Translations under genes and position numbers: made by a program
Origin: Segniliparus rugosus ATCC BAA-974
GTDB lineage: Bacteria; Actinomycetota; Actinomycetes; Mycobacteriales; Mycobacteriaceae
Direction: 5' to 3'
Assembly: GCF_000185725.2 (NCBI RefSeq)
Contig: NZ_KI391954.1
Span: 62,001-126,000, forward strand
DNA: 64,000 nucleotides
Notes under the pieces: model-generated
Seen by the model: the letters and a program-made list of their open reading frames with translations, nothing else
Told to the model about the DNA's origin: nothing
Databases searched by the model: none
Shown: one piece after another, positions 25,706 to 34,698 of the stretch
Layout: the number at the start of each line of letters is the position of its first letter
How positions within the stretch are numbered: position 1 is the first letter of the stretch

Positions 25706-25713
25706 GCGGCGCG

Positions 25714-26016
25714 TTATCCGCGCACTTGGCGCTCGTTCCTGCCGGACATCTGCGAGTTCGAGGAGCCCGTCACGTGGTCCACGTGACGGTCGCCGCTTTG
25801 CAGGTTGGCGACTTCGGAGGCGGTCTCTGTTTCGTGGTGGTGGCGCTTGTCGGTGTTGCGGTAGCGCATGTACATGAACATGAAGAAGCCCGGCCCGCCG
25901 AGCAGGCACAGCAGGCCGTACCACTTGCTGTGGTCGGACGAGGAGCTGGACGAGCCCGATTGGGCCAGGACGATGTCGGCGATAGCCGACAGGTGGCTCA
26001 GAGCCATGGAACTCAT
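25714..26016 (-). CDS. Small single-pass membrane protein
   Basis: 100 aa. Hydrophobic N-terminal segment (~5-20), a serine run (SGSSSSSSDHSK), then a transmembrane helix WYGLLCLLGGPGFFMFMYMRY and a His-rich cytosolic tail (KRHHHETETASEVANLQSGD). It lies 15 bp after the zinc-ribbon gene and is probably in its operon. No function known. Confidence 0.65.
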   Translation of the reverse strand: MSSMALSHLSAIADIVLAQSGSSSSSSDHSKWYGLLCLLGGPGFFMFMYMRYRNTDKRHHHETETASEVANLQSGDRHVDHVTGSSNSQMSGRNERQVRG

Positions 26017-26031
26017 GCTTGCCTTCTTTTC

Positions 26032-27498
26032 TCAGAACATCAGGTACGACGCGAGCGCGCCGAAGGCGGAGAAGACTTCGACCACGCCGGAGACGACCCA
26101 CAGCCGCCACATGTTGAGCGGCACCGAGCCCATTGTCTCGCCGGTGCGCCCGTTGACCGCGATGTAGTGCAGGAGCTCGTTCCCGTTGCTCTTGCGCTCG
26201 TAGTAGCTGTAGAGCCAGACGGGCAGATAGGCGGAGATCCAGCGCTCGCCGCGCACGTCGATGTTCTGCTGGTCCCAGCGCACGCCCCGGTCGTAGTGGC
26301 CGAGCGTCTCCGCGGCGCGGAAACGCCCGATGTCCTGCGCTTGCAGGCGCGCCTGGTCGAACATGGAGTCGATGTCGAGATCGCGACGCTGCGAGGTGAA
26401 CCCGGAAAGGTAGTTCGGGTCGTAGCGCACGGCGTTCTTGGTGTCGAACGGCATGATCGAGTTGATGATGTTGTTGGTGTTGCGGTCGGTGTGGAAGTCG
26501 CGCTTGTCGGCGGCGGACTCGATGGTGAGGTCGTCGATGTAGAGGTCGAATTTGCGCGAGACCTGGAAGACATCGTAGTCGTAGCGCGTCTCGGACCGTT
26601 CGTTGTCCCCGTTGCCGACGCGGACCGAGTACGAGCGGGTGGTGTGCTCGCCGTAGCCGGAGAATTCGAGTTCGGCGTTGAAGTCGACGATGAGATAGGG
26701 CAGATAGACTCCGACGACGTTCTCGGGGGAGAACTCGGAGATGAACTTCCGGTTCGCGAAGAACTTCCGGCTGCCGGCGAACTCGGAGATCCGCCGGATC
26801 GCCTCGTCTCGGGGGAGCGAGAAGGGCAGCACGACGTCGGGCACGGCGCCGTTCTGGATCTGCTGGTTGACGGAGAGCTTGTTGCGGCACCAGTGGCAGC
26901 GCGCTTGCACGGCGTGGCCGGTGTCGATGGACACTTCCGCGCCGCAGCCGTTGCATTTGAAGCTCACGACCTGGTCGACGCCGGGCACGACATTGCCCGC
27001 CCCCGAGCCGACCTGGCGGCCGCGCAGCTCGCTGATGGGCGAGTCGAGCTTGAACGCTTCGACCGCGTTCTGCCCGTTCCACGAGAAACGGCAGAACCGG
27101 CACACGAGGTTGCTGCTCTTAATGTCGAGGCTGATGTCGGTGGAGCCGCAACGCGGGCATTTGTTGAGCCCGTCGCCGCGCTCAGAGCCCGTCTGGATGA
27201 CTTGCGGCCCGTCGTGGCTCTCGTAGGTCACTTGCGGGGCTTCGCCGGGGGCGTACCCTGCGGTGCTCTCCGCCGCGCGAGTGTTGCGCACGTCGTCCCA
27301 TGTGGCTCCTTGGAACGACTCTGCGGGCGTCTCCTGGACGGCCTGAGCAGGCGGGATGAATCCCGCCCCTCCGCCAGGCGGCGGTGGGGGGCCGCCTGCG
27401 GCGGACGGGCCGTCTTGCGTCGGGTAGCCCTGCTGCGGAGGGGGGTAGCCGCCCGGCGGGAGAGGGTTCGCGCCGGGCGAGGTGTGCGGTCCTGTCAT
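26032..27498 (-). CDS. Zinc-ribbon membrane protein (YdjG-like)
   Basis: 488 aa. Residues 1-60 are a Pro/Gly-rich head. Two zinc ribbons follow: CPRCGSTD...CRFC (~112-136) and CNGCGAEV...CHWC (~180-203). A ~200-aa folded region and a C-terminal membrane helix (LWVVSGVVEVFSAFGALASY) complete it. The same layout occurs in the B. subtilis ydjFGHI group, where a zinc-ribbon membrane protein works with an SPFH-like protein. Here the SPFH gene is immediately upstream, 6 bp away. Confidence 0.75.
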   Translation of the reverse strand: MTGPHTSPGANPLPPGGYPPPQQGYPTQDGPSAAGGPPPPPGGGAGFIPPAQAVQETPAESFQGATWDDVRNTRAAESTAGYAPGEAPQVTYESHDGPQVIQTGSERGDGLNKCPRCGSTDISLDIKSSNLVCRFCRFSWNGQNAVEAFKLDSPISELRGRQVGSGAGNVVPGVDQVVSFKCNGCGAEVSIDTGHAVQARCHWCRNKLSVNQQIQNGAVPDVVLPFSLPRDEAIRRISEFAGSRKFFANRKFISEFSPENVVGVYLPYLIVDFNAELEFSGYGEHTTRSYSVRVGNGDNERSETRYDYDVFQVSRKFDLYIDDLTIESAADKRDFHTDRNTNNIINSIMPFDTKNAVRYDPNYLSGFTSQRRDLDIDSMFDQARLQAQDIGRFRAAETLGHYDRGVRWDQQNIDVRGERWISAYLPVWLYSYYERKSNGNELLHYIAVNGRTGETMGSVPLNMWRLWVVSGVVEVFSAFGALASYLMF

Positions 27499-27504
27499 CG
27501 CTGA

Positions 27505-28758
27505 TTAGAGCCCGAGCGCCCTGGCCTTGGCGGCTTCGTAGTCTTCCTGCGTGATCAGGCCCTGGTCGAGCATGTTCTTGTACTGCGCGAGTTTGGCCAC
27601 GGGATCCTCGCTCGCAGGCGCTTGCTGCTGCGGCTGCGGGGGGTAGCCCTGCTGCTGGGGCGGGTAGCCCTGCTGCTGGGGCGGGTAGCCCTGCTGCGGC
27701 GGCACCTGCTGGTACGGCGTGGGCCCGGCGGGTTGCTGCAGGCCGCCCATCGGTCCGGAGACCGCGTTCAAGCCCATGCCCATCATCGCGATGCCCGGCG
27801 TGCCTCCGCCGGATTCGCCCGCCGCTTGGAAGCCGCGCGCGACCGACTGCTGCAGGAAGGAATTGCCCCGCGTGCCGCTGAGGGCGTCTGCCTTTTTGAC
27901 GTCGGAGAGCAGCTGCCGGGTGTCCTCGTCGTACTCGATCGACGCGATGGCCACGTTGACGATGGTGATGCCCCGGCCGCTCGTCCAGCGGTAGGCGTTC
28001 TCGACCGCGGCCGAGAGCGACTGGGCGAAGCCGATGGAGTCGCCCTGGATGCGGGCCATCCGGTTGCCCTTGCTCGGGTCGTTCGTGTAGTGCGAGAACG
28101 CCGGCGCGAGCGACGAGACGACTTCGCTGAACAGCTGCGTGGCGGCGTCGTTCTCGAAGTCCGTGAAGTCGAAGACCGCGCCGCCCGGCTGCAGGTACGT
28201 GAGGGGGACGAACTGCGTGGCGAAGAGGATCGGGTCGACGATGCGCATCGTGTAGGTGCCTCGGGTGATCGCGCCGACCTGGGCCCCGAGATAGGCGTCG
28301 TCCCAGTAGATCTCGGACTGCGTGCCGAAGCGGTTGTTCGGAAGCTCGCGCAGGTTGACGTAGAACACGAGCTGCTGGCTGCCGGGCTGCCCGCCGAACT
28401 TGAAACGCTCCCACGACTGCTTGACGAGCGAGCTGACGATGCCGTCGCCCGCGAAAATCGACTGGGAGTTGGGGTCGTCAGAACGCCACTCGTAGCCGCC
28501 AGGCTGGGCGATGAAGCCCGTGATCCTGCCGTCCTGGAAGGTGAGCAGGCCGGTGCCCTCTGGGACGACGAGCTTCGAGCCGTTGCTGATGATGTTCGAC
28601 GACCCGTGGGTGTTGGATCCCCGGCCGGCGTTCTGGCCGATGGGAACGCCGGGGAAGATCGCCGCAGTCGGGGCGACTTGCGGCGGGGCGACGAAATCTT
28701 TCCACTGGTCGGCCAAGGTCCCGCCGATCGCGCCGGAGAACGCCTGAATGAATCCCAC
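27505..28758 (-). CDS. SPFH/virion-core-like protein with SHOCT tail (YdjI-like)
   Basis: 417 aa from GTG 28758 (CAAGGAG 9 bp upstream). The SPFH-type domain spans ~50-300 (VVPEGTGLLTFQDGRITGFI, RGTYTMRIVDP, GRGITIVNVAIASI). A low-complexity tail repeats QQGYPPQ and related units (~365-390), and the last ~33 residues form a SHOCT domain (LAQYKNMLDQGLITQEDYEA). YdjI-type proteins form membrane-associated scaffolds in envelope stress. Tandem repeat DNA for the tail lies at about 27645-27705. Confidence 0.82.
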   Translation of the reverse strand: MGFIQAFSGAIGGTLADQWKDFVAPPQVAPTAAIFPGVPIGQNAGRGSNTHGSSNIISNGSKLVVPEGTGLLTFQDGRITGFIAQPGGYEWRSDDPNSQSIFAGDGIVSSLVKQSWERFKFGGQPGSQQLVFYVNLRELPNNRFGTQSEIYWDDAYLGAQVGAITRGTYTMRIVDPILFATQFVPLTYLQPGGAVFDFTDFENDAATQLFSEVVSSLAPAFSHYTNDPSKGNRMARIQGDSIGFAQSLSAAVENAYRWTSGRGITIVNVAIASIEYDEDTRQLLSDVKKADALSGTRGNSFLQQSVARGFQAAGESGGGTPGIAMMGMGLNAVSGPMGGLQQPAGPTPYQQVPPQQGYPPQQQGYPPQQQGYPPQPQQQAPASEDPVAKLAQYKNMLDQGLITQEDYEAAKARALGL

Positions 28759-29098
28759 TATCCTGCTCCTTGCCTTTCGGGCGACCCGAGGACGGTCCCC
28801 ATAGCGCTCAGTATATGGGGCGACGAGCGGCGAGCCAACGGCCCTCTCGTCAAGCGTGTCTTGCAAGGCCCGAGCTTGTGGGCTCGGCTCGATGGCCGTG
28901 CTCCTTGGTTTGCTCGGCCGCGCGTTCCCGCTCGCCCCATCGATCTGCCGGTGTTCGCGGGTACGGCGCTCTGGCCTGCGGGCGGCGCAGCCTCGATGGC
29001 GGTCGCGATCCTGGACGAGGTGCGCGCGAGCTGCGCGAGGAGCTGTCTGGCGCTGGCCCTCCTCTTCTTTGGCGAGGGGGCCAGCGCCAGACAGCAGG
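28759..29098 (-). other. Intergenic stretch between esxA-like and YdjI-like genes
   Basis: About 340 bp without a convincing gene. The end nearest esxA carries a very strong hairpin (listed), and the other end supplies the promoter and GTG ribosome binding site of the SPFH gene. Confidence 0.5.
29042..29095 (-). terminator. 18-bp perfect stem-loop directly after the esxA-like stop
   Basis: Arms GCTGTCTGGCGCTGGCCC (29042-29059) and GGGCCAGCGCCAGACAGC (29078-29095) with an 18-nt loop, starting 3 nt beyond the stop. There is no T-run. This fits the U-less terminators common in actinobacteria, or a 3' stabiliser that keeps esx mRNA abundant. Confidence 0.75.
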
Positions 29099-29383
29099 TC
29101 AGAAGGAGTTCGCGATCTCGTTGTCGAGATCGCGCATGTCGCTGTTGGCCTGCGACGCGGCGGCCTGCAGTTTGTCGAGGGCCGCCTTCTCGTTCTGCGC
29201 CTTCGTGTCCCAACTGCTCTGCGTGTTGGCCCAGCTCTCCGCGCCGGCGCCTTCCCAGGCTCCTTGCAGCTGGCTGACGTCGGAGCTGATCTGGTCGAGG
29301 ATGCCCTCAAGCTCTTGGGAGAGCTGTTTGACCGCTTCGAGATGCTGTTCGTTCTGCTCGTAGTTGTACCTGAGATCGCTCAT
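29099..29383 (-). CDS. WXG100 protein, EsxA-like
   Basis: 94 aa helical hairpin: LRYNYEQNEQHLEAVKQL, then QLQGAWEGAGAESW with the WEG turn, and a helical C-terminus ending NEIANSF. Size and motif match the ESAT-6 superfamily. Paired with the upstream esxB-like gene (55-bp gap). Likely substrate of the ESX system whose EccC opens this window. Confidence 0.9.
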   Translation of the reverse strand: MSDLRYNYEQNEQHLEAVKQLSQELEGILDQISSDVSQLQGAWEGAGAESWANTQSSWDTKAQNEKAALDKLQAAASQANSDMRDLDNEIANSF

Positions 29384-29438
29384 GGTTTTCTCCTCCTTTT
29401 GGAATTGGCTCGCGGGATGCGTTTGCGGACCGGCTGGG

Positions 29439-29747
29439 TCACCAGTTGAGCTGGGCCTGTTTGAGGCCGGTGGTGTTCTCGGACTCTTTTTGGGCGAATT
29501 TCACGCCCGCGGTCTGCAGTTTCTCCTGGATCTCGGTCAGCGCCTGCACGGTCTGCGCCGAGGCGTCTTGCCATTGGTCGGCCGCTTGGCGGAAGGCGTC
29601 GCCCGCAGAGCCCTCCCAGCTGCTCTCCGTCGCCTCCACCTCCGACTGCAGCCGGCTTTTGACGGACTCGTATTGAGCCACGTGCTCGGCGAACGACGCG
29701 GCGGCCGACTCGAGGGCTCCGCTCTGGACCCCAAGGGAATTCGTCAT
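29439..29747 (-). CDS. WXG100 protein, EsxB-like
   Basis: 102 aa. ATESSWEGSAGDAF holds the WEG turn. The C-terminal export signal is FAQKE, a YxxxD/E motif with Phe for Tyr. First gene of the esx pair; the 29.75-30.03 kb gap upstream (285 bp) should hold its promoter, but no clear -35/-10 was recognised. Confidence 0.9.
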   Translation of the reverse strand: MTNSLGVQSGALESAAASFAEHVAQYESVKSRLQSEVEATESSWEGSAGDAFRQAADQWQDASAQTVQALTEIQEKLQTAGVKFAQKESENTTGLKQAQLNW

Positions 29748-30032
29748 GGTGGTTGCCCTTCTGCTCGCGGTCGCGCGGCTCGTGGCGCAAGGCGCACGAC
29801 CGATGTTGTTCCGAACGGGCAGAGGCGGACAAGCGCCGACTTCCGTCGGCTCTTGTCGAGTGTTTCGGGGATGCGCCCTGCCCGAGGATCACGCTAGGGC
29901 TCCGTCGGGCGTGCGCCAAGGAGAAGAACCGCATTGGAACTATTCGGCCAGATCAGGGACGGAACGCAACAAAATGAAACGCTCGCCGAGCGGGCGGAAA
30001 GGGCCTTCCGCTCCGGCGGGGCCGCGCGGATT

Positions 30033-31109
30033 TCAGCTGGCGGCGGAGCCTGCGGCCACCGACATGAGGAGCGTGAAAGCGAGGTAGCAGAGGGCCGCGA
30101 GGAACGCGATCGGATTCGGAGGCGGCAGCAGGAACAACGCGCCCAACGAGGCGTCCGCGACCAATAGCGCGCCCAAACCGGACGCGGCGGCGCGCAATTC
30201 CCAGCCGGGCTCCGCGCGCGCTGAAAGGAGGGCGAACGCGAGCATGGCGATGTCCGTGGACAGCAGCAGCGCGTACACGAACACGCCGTTCGCGGGGAGG
30301 TCGGTGCGGCTTTCCACCACGAACGAGACCAGCGCGGCGGCTGCCACAGCGGCGACCAGCGCCCATGCCGAGACGTATTTCTGGCGAAAGCGCCGTGACG
30401 GCTCCGAGCCGAGCCCGTGCAGGGCGAAGAGCGGGAAAAGCAGGAAGATGTAATCGCGGATCGAAGGCGAGAGGGGGATGGCCACGATATCGTCCGAGAT
30501 CAGTCCCTGCGCCCGCCAGAGCGTCCAGCCGGCCATGCCCAGCCCGAGCGCGAGCGCACGTCGGTCCCTGCGTTTGGCGAAGACGGCGAGCCAGGCGAGG
30601 GCGGCCACGCCGCCGAAGACGGACAGCGCGATGTCGGTGGCCATCTTGTCGGTTCGCGGGTCCCTCGGGGCGAAGAAACTCAGCGTCGCGACGAAGGAGA
30701 CGAACACGCAGATCGCGAAGCCCATGCCGAGTGCGGGGAATGTGTCGTCTCGGACGCGCGGCCGACCGGGCTCCTCGGCTGCCTCGGACGCGGCGTTGGC
30801 GGGGGCGGTCGCCTGGTGCTCGGCTTCCATGGCTTGCATCCACAGCTGCCGGGCGCGGCTCACATCGCCGTCCAGGCGAAGCACGATGGCCTCGACGACG
30901 TCCCAACGCGGGATCGATTCGCAGCTCAACGCTCTGCCCACCGTCGTATGGCCCCATTCCGTGGTGTGCGAGATGGTCCGAAGACTGGGTTGGCCCTTGC
31001 GCAGCCGCAGCGTGCGCAGTTCTTCCCGTAACGAGTCCAGCGCGCTCCCCGGCTCTGTCGCGGCCCCGCGCTGCCTCGGTTCCGCAGGTCCGTCTTTGCG
31101 CTGGGTCAC
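30033..31109 (-). CDS. Membrane-anchored HTH protein
   Basis: 358 aa from GTG 31109; an in-frame ATG at 31193 would place the operator-like repeat inside the gene, so the shorter start is preferred, although no clear ribosome binding site precedes either. N-terminal HTH region (LRLRKGQPSLRTISHTTEWG, HTTVGRALSCESIPRWDVVE), then about eight membrane helices from ~residue 125. The HTH type is common in actinomycete regulators with sensor tails. Likely a membrane-bound regulator; signal unknown. Confidence 0.65.
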   Translation of the reverse strand: MTQRKDGPAEPRQRGAATEPGSALDSLREELRTLRLRKGQPSLRTISHTTEWGHTTVGRALSCESIPRWDVVEAIVLRLDGDVSRARQLWMQAMEAEHQATAPANAASEAAEEPGRPRVRDDTFPALGMGFAICVFVSFVATLSFFAPRDPRTDKMATDIALSVFGGVAALAWLAVFAKRRDRRALALGLGMAGWTLWRAQGLISDDIVAIPLSPSIRDYIFLLFPLFALHGLGSEPSRRFRQKYVSAWALVAAVAAAALVSFVVESRTDLPANGVFVYALLLSTDIAMLAFALLSARAEPGWELRAAASGLGALLVADASLGALFLLPPPNPIAFLAALCYLAFTLLMSVAAGSAAS

Positions 31110-31118
31110 ACAGGGAAC

Positions 31119-31140
31119 ATATCTCGCGATCTCGCGATAT
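31119..31140. promoter_or_regulatory. Operator-like repeat before the membrane HTH gene
   Basis: ATATCTCGCGATCTCGCGATAT: two TCGCGA palindromes 8 bp apart, framed by ATAT on each side, 9 bp before GTG 31109. It probably serves autoregulation. Confidence 0.5.
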
Positions 31141-31339
31141 GCAATACCGTCTAGTTCCGGCCCGTGCGGTCGGCGGCGGCGATGCCGGTTCATCGGCTTG
31201 GGCGGAACTGCGCCCTTGCGTCAGAAGAGGTTATATCGGACGCGGCGACGTGGCGCGGCCGGCGAGGAGTCGGCCTGGTTGCCGATTCGGGCAGATGGCG
31301 CCCGAAGCTCCGCCGGCCTCGGGCTGCCTGGTCCCCGGC

Positions 31340-32728
31340 TCAGCGGCCGCCGCGAGGGCGGCGCGGAGCGGAAGAGCGTTCCCGCGCCGCGACTGGCTGC
31401 CCGTCCCGGTGCGCGGAGGGCGCGCCTTGCCGACGGGCGTGCCCTCGGGCCGAGCGGTCTGCCCCATGCGCCGCGCCGTCCTGAGGGCGGCGGCGGTTGC
31501 GGTGGCCCTGCGCGCGCGGCGGGGTCGGCGGGACCTGCACGGCGGCTGCGACGAGCGGGACTCCGGAGGGCTCGCGCGCGCCGCTGACGCGGACAAGCTC
31601 GTGGTCGCCGGGACGGACGGCGACGCCGACGACCTTGACGCCCGCCGCGCGGGCCATGGCCTCCGCGTCGCGCCGCTCGGCGGGGGCGACCAGGGTGATG
31701 ACGATGCCGGATTCCCCAGCCCGCGCGGTGCGTCCGGCGCGGTGCAGGTAGTCCTTCGGGTCGGCGGGCGGGTCCACGTGCACGACCAGGTCGACCCCGT
31801 CGACGTGGACGCCGCGCGCCGCGACGTTCGTGGCGACTAAGACCGAGACGTCTCCGGTCTTGAAGGCTTCGAGGGTGCGGGTGCGGTTGTTCTGCGCCTT
31901 GCCGCCGTGGATCGCAGCGGCGCTCACGCCCACCGAGCGGAGCTGTTTGGTGAGCCGGTCCGCGCCGTGCTTGGTGCGGACGAACATGATGGTGCGCCCG
32001 TGGCGCGCCCCGATCTCGGCGACGACGCGCTTTTTGTCGTCCGGGGCGACGAAGAGCATGTGGTGCTCCATTGTCGAGACGCTGGCCGCGGCGGGGGCGG
32101 TGGAGCAGGTGACCGGATCCTTGAGGTAGCGGCGCACGAGCTTGTCCACCTGGCCGTCGAGCGTCGCGGAGAACAGCAGGCGCTGGCCGTTCTTCGGAGT
32201 CTGGTCGAGCAGCTTGATGACCTGCGGCAGAAAGCCCATGTCGGCCATTTGGTCGGCCTCGTCCAACGCGGTGATCGACACTTCGTCGAGGAAGACGGTC
32301 CGCTGCCCGATGTGGTCGGCGAGTCGGCCGGGGGTGGCGACGAGCACGTCGACACCGCGCGCGAGCTCGTCGGCCTGGCGCGAGAGGCTCAGCCCGCCGA
32401 CGACGCTGGCGACGCGCAGATTGACCGAGGCGGCCAGCGGGGCGAACGCGGCGGCGACTTGGGCGGCGAGCTCGCGGGTCGGCACGAGGACGAGGCCTCG
32501 GGGCCGACGGGGCTTGCTCGCGGCTCCGGCGAGGCCAGCGAGCATCGGCAGGCCGAAGGTCAGCGTCTTGCCGGAGCCGGTCGGCCCTCGGCCGAGCACG
32601 TCCTGGCCCGCGAGGGCGGGGGGCAGCGCCGAGGCTTGGATGGGGAAGGGGGTGGTGACGCCAGCTCGCGCCAGCGCGGCGACGAGCGTCTGGGGCAGGC
32701 CAAGGCTTGCGAAAGTGGGATCGGACAT
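31340..32728 (-). CDS. DEAD-box RNA helicase
   Basis: 462 aa from ATG 32728. Complete motif set: Q motif TPFPIQASALP, motif I GPTGSGKT, Ia PTRELAAQ, Ib ATPGRLAD, II LDEADQMADMGF, III FSATLDGQ, and VI HRAGRTARAG. The last ~70 residues are basic and disordered (RAQGHRNRRRPQDGAAHG), typical of RhlE-type cold-shock or ribosome-assembly helicases. The gap upstream (to 33064) holds the permease operators. Confidence 0.95.
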   Translation of the reverse strand: MSDPTFASLGLPQTLVAALARAGVTTPFPIQASALPPALAGQDVLGRGPTGSGKTLTFGLPMLAGLAGAASKPRRPRGLVLVPTRELAAQVAAAFAPLAASVNLRVASVVGGLSLSRQADELARGVDVLVATPGRLADHIGQRTVFLDEVSITALDEADQMADMGFLPQVIKLLDQTPKNGQRLLFSATLDGQVDKLVRRYLKDPVTCSTAPAAASVSTMEHHMLFVAPDDKKRVVAEIGARHGRTIMFVRTKHGADRLTKQLRSVGVSAAAIHGGKAQNNRTRTLEAFKTGDVSVLVATNVAARGVHVDGVDLVVHVDPPADPKDYLHRAGRTARAGESGIVITLVAPAERRDAEAMARAAGVKVVGVAVRPGDHELVRVSGAREPSGVPLVAAAVQVPPTPPRAQGHRNRRRPQDGAAHGADRSARGHARRQGAPSAHRDGQPVAARERSSAPRRPRGGR

Positions 32729-32918
32729 GCGGCAACTGCTTTCAAAAAAAGTCGTACGTGTTCCGGCGCGAAGATCGAGAACGTCGGCGTTCGGCGCCGT
32801 CCGTTGTGAGTTCGGCGTGGATCTCGCATCGGCCCGAAAAGATATTCGCGCACGATCCCCGCTGCTAGTCGCCCGGTCTGGATACACGTCACTGTACCAC
32901 GTCTGGGGCGGGGGCGGC

Positions 32919-32958
32919 GTGACCAATGTTTCTGTCATTCGACAGAAACATTGGTCAC
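32919..32958. promoter_or_regulatory. 18-bp perfect palindrome, TetR-type operator 1
   Basis: Arms GTGACCAATGTTTCTGTC and GACAGAAACATTGGTCAC around ATTC. The inner part TTTCTGTC-N4-GACAGAAA recurs at 33030-33049 before the permease start. ATTTTT follows on the plus strand, so it may also terminate transcription. The nearest TetR-family gene is at 38.3 kb, at the end of this operon. Confidence 0.65.
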
Positions 32959-33029
32959 GGGGATTTTTCGTCGCGCAACGAGATCGGCACATTCGGGAAA
33001 TCCGAGCGCAAACCCGTCGCCGGATCCTG

Positions 33030-33049
33030 TTTCTGTCGGTTGATAGAAA
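33030..33049. promoter_or_regulatory. TetR-type operator 2 upstream of the permease
   Basis: TTTCTGTC, GGTT, GATAGAAA: the same 8-4-8 pattern as operator 1 with one arm change, 16 bp before ATG 33065. A repressor here would block the operon promoter or ribosome access. Confidence 0.65.
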
Positions 33050-33064
33050 AAGATTGGAGCGGAG

Positions 33065-34627
33065 ATGGCGCTTGTGATGGGCGACGCGGCGGCGCGGGTC
33101 GCCGACGCGGATGACCTCAAGGCGCTCGGCTACCAGCCGCAGCTGCACCGCAGCCTCGGGAGGTTCGCTTCGTTCGCCGCGGGGTTCTCCTTCGTCTCGA
33201 TCCTCACGACGATCTTCCAGCTGTTCGGCTTCGGGTTCGGCTTCGCGGGGCCCGCGTTCTTCTGGGCCTGGCCCGTCGTGTTCCTCGGCCAGTACATGGT
33301 GGCGCTCAACTTCGCCGAGCTCGCCGCCCGCTATCCGATCTCCGGGGCGGTCTTCCACTGGTCGCGCAGGCTGGGCGGCGCGGTGGTCGGCTGGTTCGCG
33401 GGCTGGTTCATGATCGTCGCGCAGATCGTGACCGCCTCGGCCGCCGCCATCGCCTTGCAGGTGGTGCTGCCCTCGATCTGGCGGGGATTCCAGATCGTCG
33501 GCTCGGACTCCTCGCTCACCAGCGTGAGCGGGGCTTCCAACGCCGTGCTGCTCGGCTCGCTGCTCCTGGTGGCGACCACGGCGATCAACGCGGTCGGGGT
33601 TTCGTGGATGTCCGCGATCAACTCCATCGGGGTCAGCTGCGAGATCGTCGGAGTCGTCGCGGTGGTGGGCATGTTGCTCAGCCGCGCCGAGCGGGGCCCG
33701 CAGGTGGTGCTGAGCACCGGGACGGTCCCGCACGCGGGGTATGTCGGCGCGTTCATCGTCTCCGGGCTGATGGCCGCGTACGTCATGGTGGGGTTCGGCT
33801 CGGCGAGCGAGCTGGCGGAGGAGACGCGCAATCCGCGCCGGGTGGCTCCGCGCACCATCCGTTCGGCGATCGTCGTCTCGGCGGTCGGCGGCGGGCTGAT
33901 GATCCTCGCCGCGCTGATGGCCGCCCCCAGCCTTGTCGACGGCAGGCTCGCCTCGGCCGGGCTGCCGTACGTGCTGGACCGCAAGCTCGGCTCTCCGTTC
34001 GGGAAGCTCTTGCTCGTGGACGTCGCCATCGCGGTTTTCGTCTGCACGTTGGCGATCCAGACCTCCGCGTCGCGGCTGATCTTCTCCATGGCGCGGGACG
34101 GGAAGCTCCCCGCCTCGCGGATCTTGAGCGGCGTGAACCCCCGGACCGGGACTCCGATCGTCCCCTCGGTCGTGGTCGGCTGCTGCTGCGTGCTGGTGCT
34201 GGCGGTCAATTTCGGCAACGCGGCGCTGTTCACCAGCGTCTGCAGCGTCTGTATCGCCCTGATCTACCTCGCGTACCTGTTCGTCACCGCGCCGCTGCTG
34301 CTGGGTCGGCTGGGCTGGCGGGGGAGGCGATGGGACTCGAACGCCGGGCTGTGCGACGGGGACGGCGCGCCGCTGTTCTCCCTCGGCCGGTGGGGCCTGC
34401 CGGTGAACGTGCTGGCCGTCCTTTACGGGGCGCTGATGGTGGTGAACCTCGCGTGGCCGAGGGCCGAGGTTTTCGACCCGACGGGGGAGCAGCCGCTCTT
34501 GCGCTGGATCGCTCCGGCCGCGATCGGGCTGGTGCTGGCGGCAGGGGCGGTCCTCTACCCGAGAACAGGGCGGCGGGGCGCGGCGGCTCCCGCGTCGCAG
34601 ACGGCGGCCGCCGCGCCGGCGGAATAG
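33065..34627 (+). CDS. APC-superfamily permease of the urea/guanidine carboxylase group
   Basis: 520 aa, about 12 membrane helices. FSFVSILTTIFQLFGFGFGF, AELAARYPISGAVFHWSR and GFGSASELAEETRNPRR are typical of APC transporters, and close relatives are annotated as urea carboxylase-related permeases. Start ATG 33065 after GGAGCGGAG. First gene of the operon controlled by the two palindromes. Likely imports the nitrogen compound (guanidine, urea or an amino acid) degraded by the genes that follow. Confidence 0.85.
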   Translation: MALVMGDAAARVADADDLKALGYQPQLHRSLGRFASFAAGFSFVSILTTIFQLFGFGFGFAGPAFFWAWPVVFLGQYMVALNFAELAARYPISGAVFHWSRRLGGAVVGWFAGWFMIVAQIVTASAAAIALQVVLPSIWRGFQIVGSDSSLTSVSGASNAVLLGSLLLVATTAINAVGVSWMSAINSIGVSCEIVGVVAVVGMLLSRAERGPQVVLSTGTVPHAGYVGAFIVSGLMAAYVMVGFGSASELAEETRNPRRVAPRTIRSAIVVSAVGGGLMILAALMAAPSLVDGRLASAGLPYVLDRKLGSPFGKLLLVDVAIAVFVCTLAIQTSASRLIFSMARDGKLPASRILSGVNPRTGTPIVPSVVVGCCCVLVLAVNFGNAALFTSVCSVCIALIYLAYLFVTAPLLLGRLGWRGRRWDSNAGLCDGDGAPLFSLGRWGLPVNVLAVLYGALMVVNLAWPRAEVFDPTGEQPLLRWIAPAAIGLVLAAGAVLYPRTGRRGAAAPASQTAAAAPAE

Positions 34628-34698
34628 CGCGTCGCGGCGCGCGGCGGAGAGAACGCACGAGAACAGAGGTTCACGACAAAAGATGAAGGAGACGGCGG

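Larger units (their letters stand above)
24725..25713 (+). other. Long non-coding stretch at the island's right edge
   Basis: About 990 bp with no convincing gene. It holds, in order, repeat copy A (25153-25275), the tRNA-Arg fragment, a strong palindrome and repeat copy B (25590-25705). These look like scars of integration or excision at a boundary between island and chromosome. Confidence 0.7.

Noticed and set aside
25687..27504. 605-aa open frame on the plus strand
   Set aside because: Shadow of the zinc-ribbon and small membrane genes on the minus strand; its translation is Val/Ala/Arg-rich with no domain, whereas the minus strand has clear CxxC ribbons.
32960..33064. Guanidine-I (ykkC) riboswitch before the permease
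   Set aside because: Searched because of the CgdAB-like genes, but I could not recognise the conserved ykkC sequence blocks; palindromic operators explain the region better.
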